Shown here: one piece after another, positions 61,177 through 64,000 of the stretch
Numbering within the stretch: the first letter of the stretch is position 1
Layout of the letters: each line of letters opens with the position of its first letter
Source of the DNA: Brasenia schreberi
Taxonomy: Eukaryota; Streptophyta; Magnoliopsida; Nymphaeales; Cabombaceae
DNA: 64,000 bases
NCBI GenBank assembly: GCA_036023115.1
Contig: JAYKKT010000091.1
Span: forward strand, 33,293,001-33,357,000
Direction of reading: 5' to 3'
Program-made: the position numbers and the translations under genes
Notes under the pieces: model-generated
Told to the model about the DNA's origin: nothing
Databases searched by the model: none
The model's input: the letters and a program-made list of their open reading frames with translations, nothing else

Positions 61177-61341
61177 TCTATGTAACAACAACTAAGCTTT
61201 TTTCCATACTCTTTTCCATGGATTCTTTGTTTCCACGTAACCGCAAATAAGTCCAACAAAGTTTTGCGCTGGCTGGGAAGCCTAACGCAACCCTCCTTTA
61301 TCGGGGCTTGGGACAGGCCATGCAAACTTATGGACGGAGTT
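61177..61341 (-). mobile_element. Short LINE-derived element (reversed), own TSD
   Basis: On the minus strand the 165 bp read from AACTCCGTCCATAAG, through CCCCGATAAAGGAGGGTTGC and CCAGCGCAAAACTTTGTTGG (LINE 5' leader), directly into ACGTGGAAACAAAGAATCCA and AAAGCTTAGTTGTTG (LINE 3' end). A perfect 12-bp direct repeat AGTTTTTGCTTC flanks it (61165-61176 and 61342-61353). It has the same design as 44110-44327 but an independent insertion. It lies in the leader intron of the ethylene receptor. Confidence 0.85.
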
Positions 61342-62194
61342 AGTTTTTGCTTCGTGCCTAAAATTTAGGAGATTAGGTGGGATGTTAGATTTGTCTTCCT
61401 GATTTCTTGGATTTTGGGCTGGATTGATCTCCTCTCTGATTGCATTGATCTGTTAGAACTTCAGAAAACTCTCTCTCTCTCTCTCTCTCCAAAAGTTAAT
61501 CTGAACATCCTAACCTCCTCCCTCCCATCTAAAAGGAACAACAAACCCAAACCTTGATTGCAACCAAGCGTTTTCCAATATCCTGAGAGTGGATAGAAGT
61601 TTTTAATCGTGAAAGCAGAGCTAGTTTAGTTCGATGACATCCTTTCTTTGTCAGCATATTGACCAAAAACCTTCAGGCATAAGCAAGCTCTCTAACAGTA
61701 GGTAAGTCCATCCAGCTGGTGCAACCCAAGGACTTCCCATGAGGTTGACCATTTCGGTACCATTCAATCACGCTGAAGCTTTGGAACTGTGATGGGTCCC
61801 TTGCCACGCTCTATGGTGAAATATCTCAAAAAAATTCAAGCTGGTTGTTGGCTACCTAAGACAGATCGAAGTTCTGAATGGGAACCAAGAATATTAGAGC
61901 AAATCATGAGCATTTGACCATGGAATTGCTATTGACACTTTGAAGTTTGGACGTTTTAAGTTTTCTCAATCTTCTTGGCTTAGTAGTTGCAGTCTATTCT
62001 ATGATAAGCTCTCATTTAATAAAAAATGAGACCTTATCTTGAATATGTGAGAGATTTCTCTGTGCTCATATTGCATGAGAAGAATGTTGGAACTGAGACT
62101 GTCAGTAATTAGACTATTAGAGCTTTGGTGGTCATTAGTATTCAATTTGTTGTTTCTTCTCATTTTTATTGGTTTGGTTGAGCATGTTTTCATG

Positions 62195-62515
62195 TTGATA
62201 GTTATTAGAAATAAATTATGTATGGCACTAATAGAGGATAAAATGAGAGAATATCGTTTAAGGTGGTTTGGACATATAGAAAGAAGATCAAAAGAAGAAC
62301 CTATAAGAAGGTATGAAAAACTAGATTTTGAAAGTATTAAAAGAGGTAGAGGACGACCACAAAAGTGTTGGAAAGAAACAATAAAGAATGATCTAGCTTA
62401 TTGTGAGTTAACTGCTAATATGGCACATGATAGGGCTCTGTGGAAACAAAGAATCCATGTAGCCGACCCTGTCTAGTATGGGAAAAGGCTTAGTTGTTGT
62501 TGTACTCAGTTAATA
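62195..62515 (+). mobile_element. RTE LINE 3' fragment in the receptor leader intron
   Basis: It is 5'-truncated at about TTATTAGAAATAAATTATG and retains the conserved tail in frame (KMREYRLRWFGHIERR, KRGRGRPQKCWKET, then ALWKQRIHVADPV) to the end AGTATGGGAAAAGGC with a GTTGTTGTTG tail. It is the best preserved 3' end in the window. Confidence 0.88.
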
Positions 62516-62856
62516 TAGGAGCAACTTCCATTCTCAATATACCATGTCGTGATGTGAAGATGAGGTATTTTGCCATGATAACGGTTGAGACCTATATATG
62601 AAACTTCATAAAATGGAGATCATACTCTCATAGTTATCAATTATGTTTTACTTGGCTTGGAAATTCACAACATTGTTCCTGTGAAATATCATTGTTTGCT
62701 CGGTATTTTCTTCACTTCAGATGGAATACATTCTGAATCTTGAACCTGTTCTTATTTCACAGGTTTTTGGATATCTAGAACATAGAATTCTGATGGAAAG
62801 CAGAAGCTTACATATTCATTTGGCTCCACCACGACTTAAGTTCTCACATTGATGCA

Positions 62857-64000
62857 ATGTTAACACTAGGGCAGACCCTTTTATTGACTCCTGTCCTTTT
62901 GTCTGTCTCCGTGGCCCATGGGGAGTTTCCTCGTTGCAATTGTGATGATGATGGCTTGTGGGGCATTGAGAGCCTCCTCCAATGCCAGAAAGTGAGTGAT
63001 TTCCTCATTGCTGTGGCATATTTCTCAATCCCTCTTGAGCTTCTTTACTTCATAAGTTGTTCATATATAATCCCGTTTAAATGGGTCATTGTTCAGTTTG
63101 GAGCTTTCATAGTCCTTTGTGGTCTGACCCATTTACTGACTGTATGGACCTATGTCCCACATTCTTTTCATCTCATGCTAGCGCTTTCCATTTTCAAGTT
63201 CCTTACTGCACTGGTGTCCTGGGCAACTGCCATTACTCTGTTTACTCTTATTCCTCAACTATTAAGAGTGAAGGTTCGAGAAGTTTTTCTGAAGCAGAAA
63301 GCCCGGGAGCTTGACAGGGAGGTGGGGATGATGAAGAAACAGGAAGAAACAAGTTGGCATGTTCGGATGCTCACACAGGAGATCAGGAAATCACTTGATA
63401 GGCACACCATCTTGCACACTACTCTCGTTGAGCTCTCAAAGACTTTGCTACTCCAAAATTGTGCTGTATGGATGCCAAATGCCCAGAAAACAGAAATAAA
63501 TTTGATGTATGAATACAAAAATCGAAATTTAAAGTTTTCTATCCCAATTACCAACCAAGATATTGAATACATCTGGGCATCAAAGGGTGCAAAGGTCTTA
63601 TCACTCGATTCAGCACTTGCATCAGCCAGCAGTTGTGGTTTGGTTACTGGTGGAGGGGTTGCTGCCATCAGGATGCCAATGTTGAGAGTTTCTAATTTCA
63701 AGGGTGGGACCCCTGAACATGTTGAGGCTTGCTATGCGATTCTTGTTTTGGTTTTACCAGGTGAAAATCTACAAGTTTGGAACAATCAAGAGTTGGAGAT
63801 TGTGGAGGTTGTTGCTGATCAGGTAGCTGTTGCACTCTCTCATGCTGCAGTTTTAGAGGAATCACAGTTGATGAGAGAGGAGTTGGAGGCACAAAATCGT
63901 GCACTGCAGCTGGCAAGGAGAAATGCAATGATGGCCAGCCAAGCAAGGATTTCATTTCAGAAGGTGATGAGTCATGGTATGAGGAGGCCTATGTATACTA
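62857..64000 (+). CDS. ETR2: Ethylene receptor, subfamily II (ETR2/EIN4/ERS2 type), first 381 aa
   Basis: An ER-membrane receptor that binds ethylene through copper and represses the pathway via CTR1 in the absence of hormone. The open frame runs off the window. Residues 1-21 form the extra N-terminal hydrophobic segment typical of subfamily II. Cys27 and Cys29 are the dimer cysteines. Three membrane segments follow (about 47-68, 75-97 and 110-130) with Asp48, Tyr55, Pro59 and the copper ligands Cys88 and His92 (ETR1 Cys65 and His69). The juxtamembrane coil contains [20 protein letters not shown], then a GAF domain (NCAVWMP to DQVAVAL, about 185-335), then a coil into the kinase-like domain with His373 (SHGMRRPM). 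Whether the rest of the kinase motifs and a receiver domain exist cannot be seen, so ETR2, EIN4 and ERS2 are not separated. In [11 protein letters not shown] the Trp replaces the usual Cys or Phe. The in-frame stop upstream (TGA 62791) fixes the start. Confidence 0.96.
   Translation, partial: MLTLGQTLLLTPVLLSVSVAHGEFPRCNCDDDGLWGIESLLQCQKVSDFLIAVAYFSIPLELLYFISCSYIIPFKWVIVQFGAFIVLCGLTHLLTVWTYVPHSFHLMLALSIFKFLTALVSWATAITLFTLIPQLLRVKVREVFLKQKARELDREVGMMKKQEETSWHVRMLTQEIRKSLDRHTILHTTLVELSKTLLLQNCAVWMPNAQKTEINLMYEYKNRNLKFSIPITNQDIEYIWASKGAKVLSLDSALASASSCGLVTGGGVAAIRMPMLRVSNFKGGTPEHVEACYAILVLVLPGENLQVWNNQELEIVEVVADQVAVALSHAAVLEESQLMREELEAQNRALQLARRNAMMASQARISFQKVMSHGMRRPMYT

Larger units (their letters stand above)
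60796..62868 (+). promoter_or_regulatory. Cluster of upstream ORFs in the ethylene-receptor leader
   Basis: After the inferred splice (60875 to 62763) three frames precede the receptor start. One runs from 60796 across the junction to TAG at 62776-62778 (31 codons, beginning MDHCRLIRC). One runs from 60855 across the junction to TGA at 62851-62853, in register with an internal ATG at 62794 (about 37 codons, beginning MEGMALRVFGY). A tiny ATGCAATGTTAA at 62852-62863 overlaps the receptor ATG at 62857. Such arrangements usually lower or regulate translation of the main frame. This depends on the inferred splice being right. Confidence 0.5.

Noticed and set aside
63081..63955. Frames inside the ethylene receptor exon, including long minus-strand ones
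   Set aside because: The receptor frame is open throughout and has all expected motifs.

Overview
This is a gene-poor stretch of nuclear DNA from a flowering plant. The evidence is GT-AG introns, two plant-specific protein families (a SUPERMAN-type single C2H2 zinc finger and a DUF26/Gnk2 secreted protein), a plant subfamily-II ethylene receptor, plant Ty1/copia elements primed by initiator tRNA-Met, and very long (AT)n and (GA)n microsatellites. The species cannot be fixed from the sequence. Five genes look real; most of the rest is layered transposon debris.

Layout. 1-2.8 kb: non-coding, with two (AT)n tracts and small inverted-repeat elements. 2.8-12.4 kb: a decayed copia element (LTRs near 2825 and 12143) that holds a complete but dead RTE-type LINE (3845-7567) with a 16-bp target-site duplication and an internal 776-bp duplication. 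13.0-14.4 kb: the SUPERMAN-like repressor (minus strand), with a duplicated block downstream. 18.1-20.3 kb: a divergent CNOT9/RCD1-like gene (minus strand) whose exons I rebuilt by phase and homology. 22.8-23.6 kb: the DUF26 protein. 24-33 kb: SINE-like and MITE-like repeats, two reversed LINE 3' ends, a dead hAT transposase gene, and a truncated copy of the promoter of the next gene. 35.8-54.5 kb: one GMA12/MNN10-like (GT34-like) glycosyltransferase gene of six exons encoding 322 aa. Its fourth intron is about 15.4 kb and contains an RTE LINE, a reversed copia, an L1-type LINE and a three-LTR copia complex. 54.5-60.5 kb: non-coding. 60.5-64.0 kb: the 5' leader, leader intron and first coding exon of a subfamily-II ethylene receptor, cut by the window edge.

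The five genes do not form a pathway. They act separately in nuclear repression (zinc finger), CCR4-NOT mRNA turnover (CNOT9), apoplastic or cell-surface function (DUF26), probable Golgi glycosylation (GT) and ER ethylene perception (receptor). The most unusual observations are short RTE derivatives that keep only the two ends of the LINE and carry their own target-site duplications; the 15.4-kb transposon-filled intron in an apparently intact gene; LTRs with paired palindromic MYB-type sites; a head-to-head junction of two tRNA-Met primer-binding sites; and overlapping upstream ORFs, two of them crossing a splice junction, in the ethylene-receptor leader. All exon models were made by eye and no database search was run.
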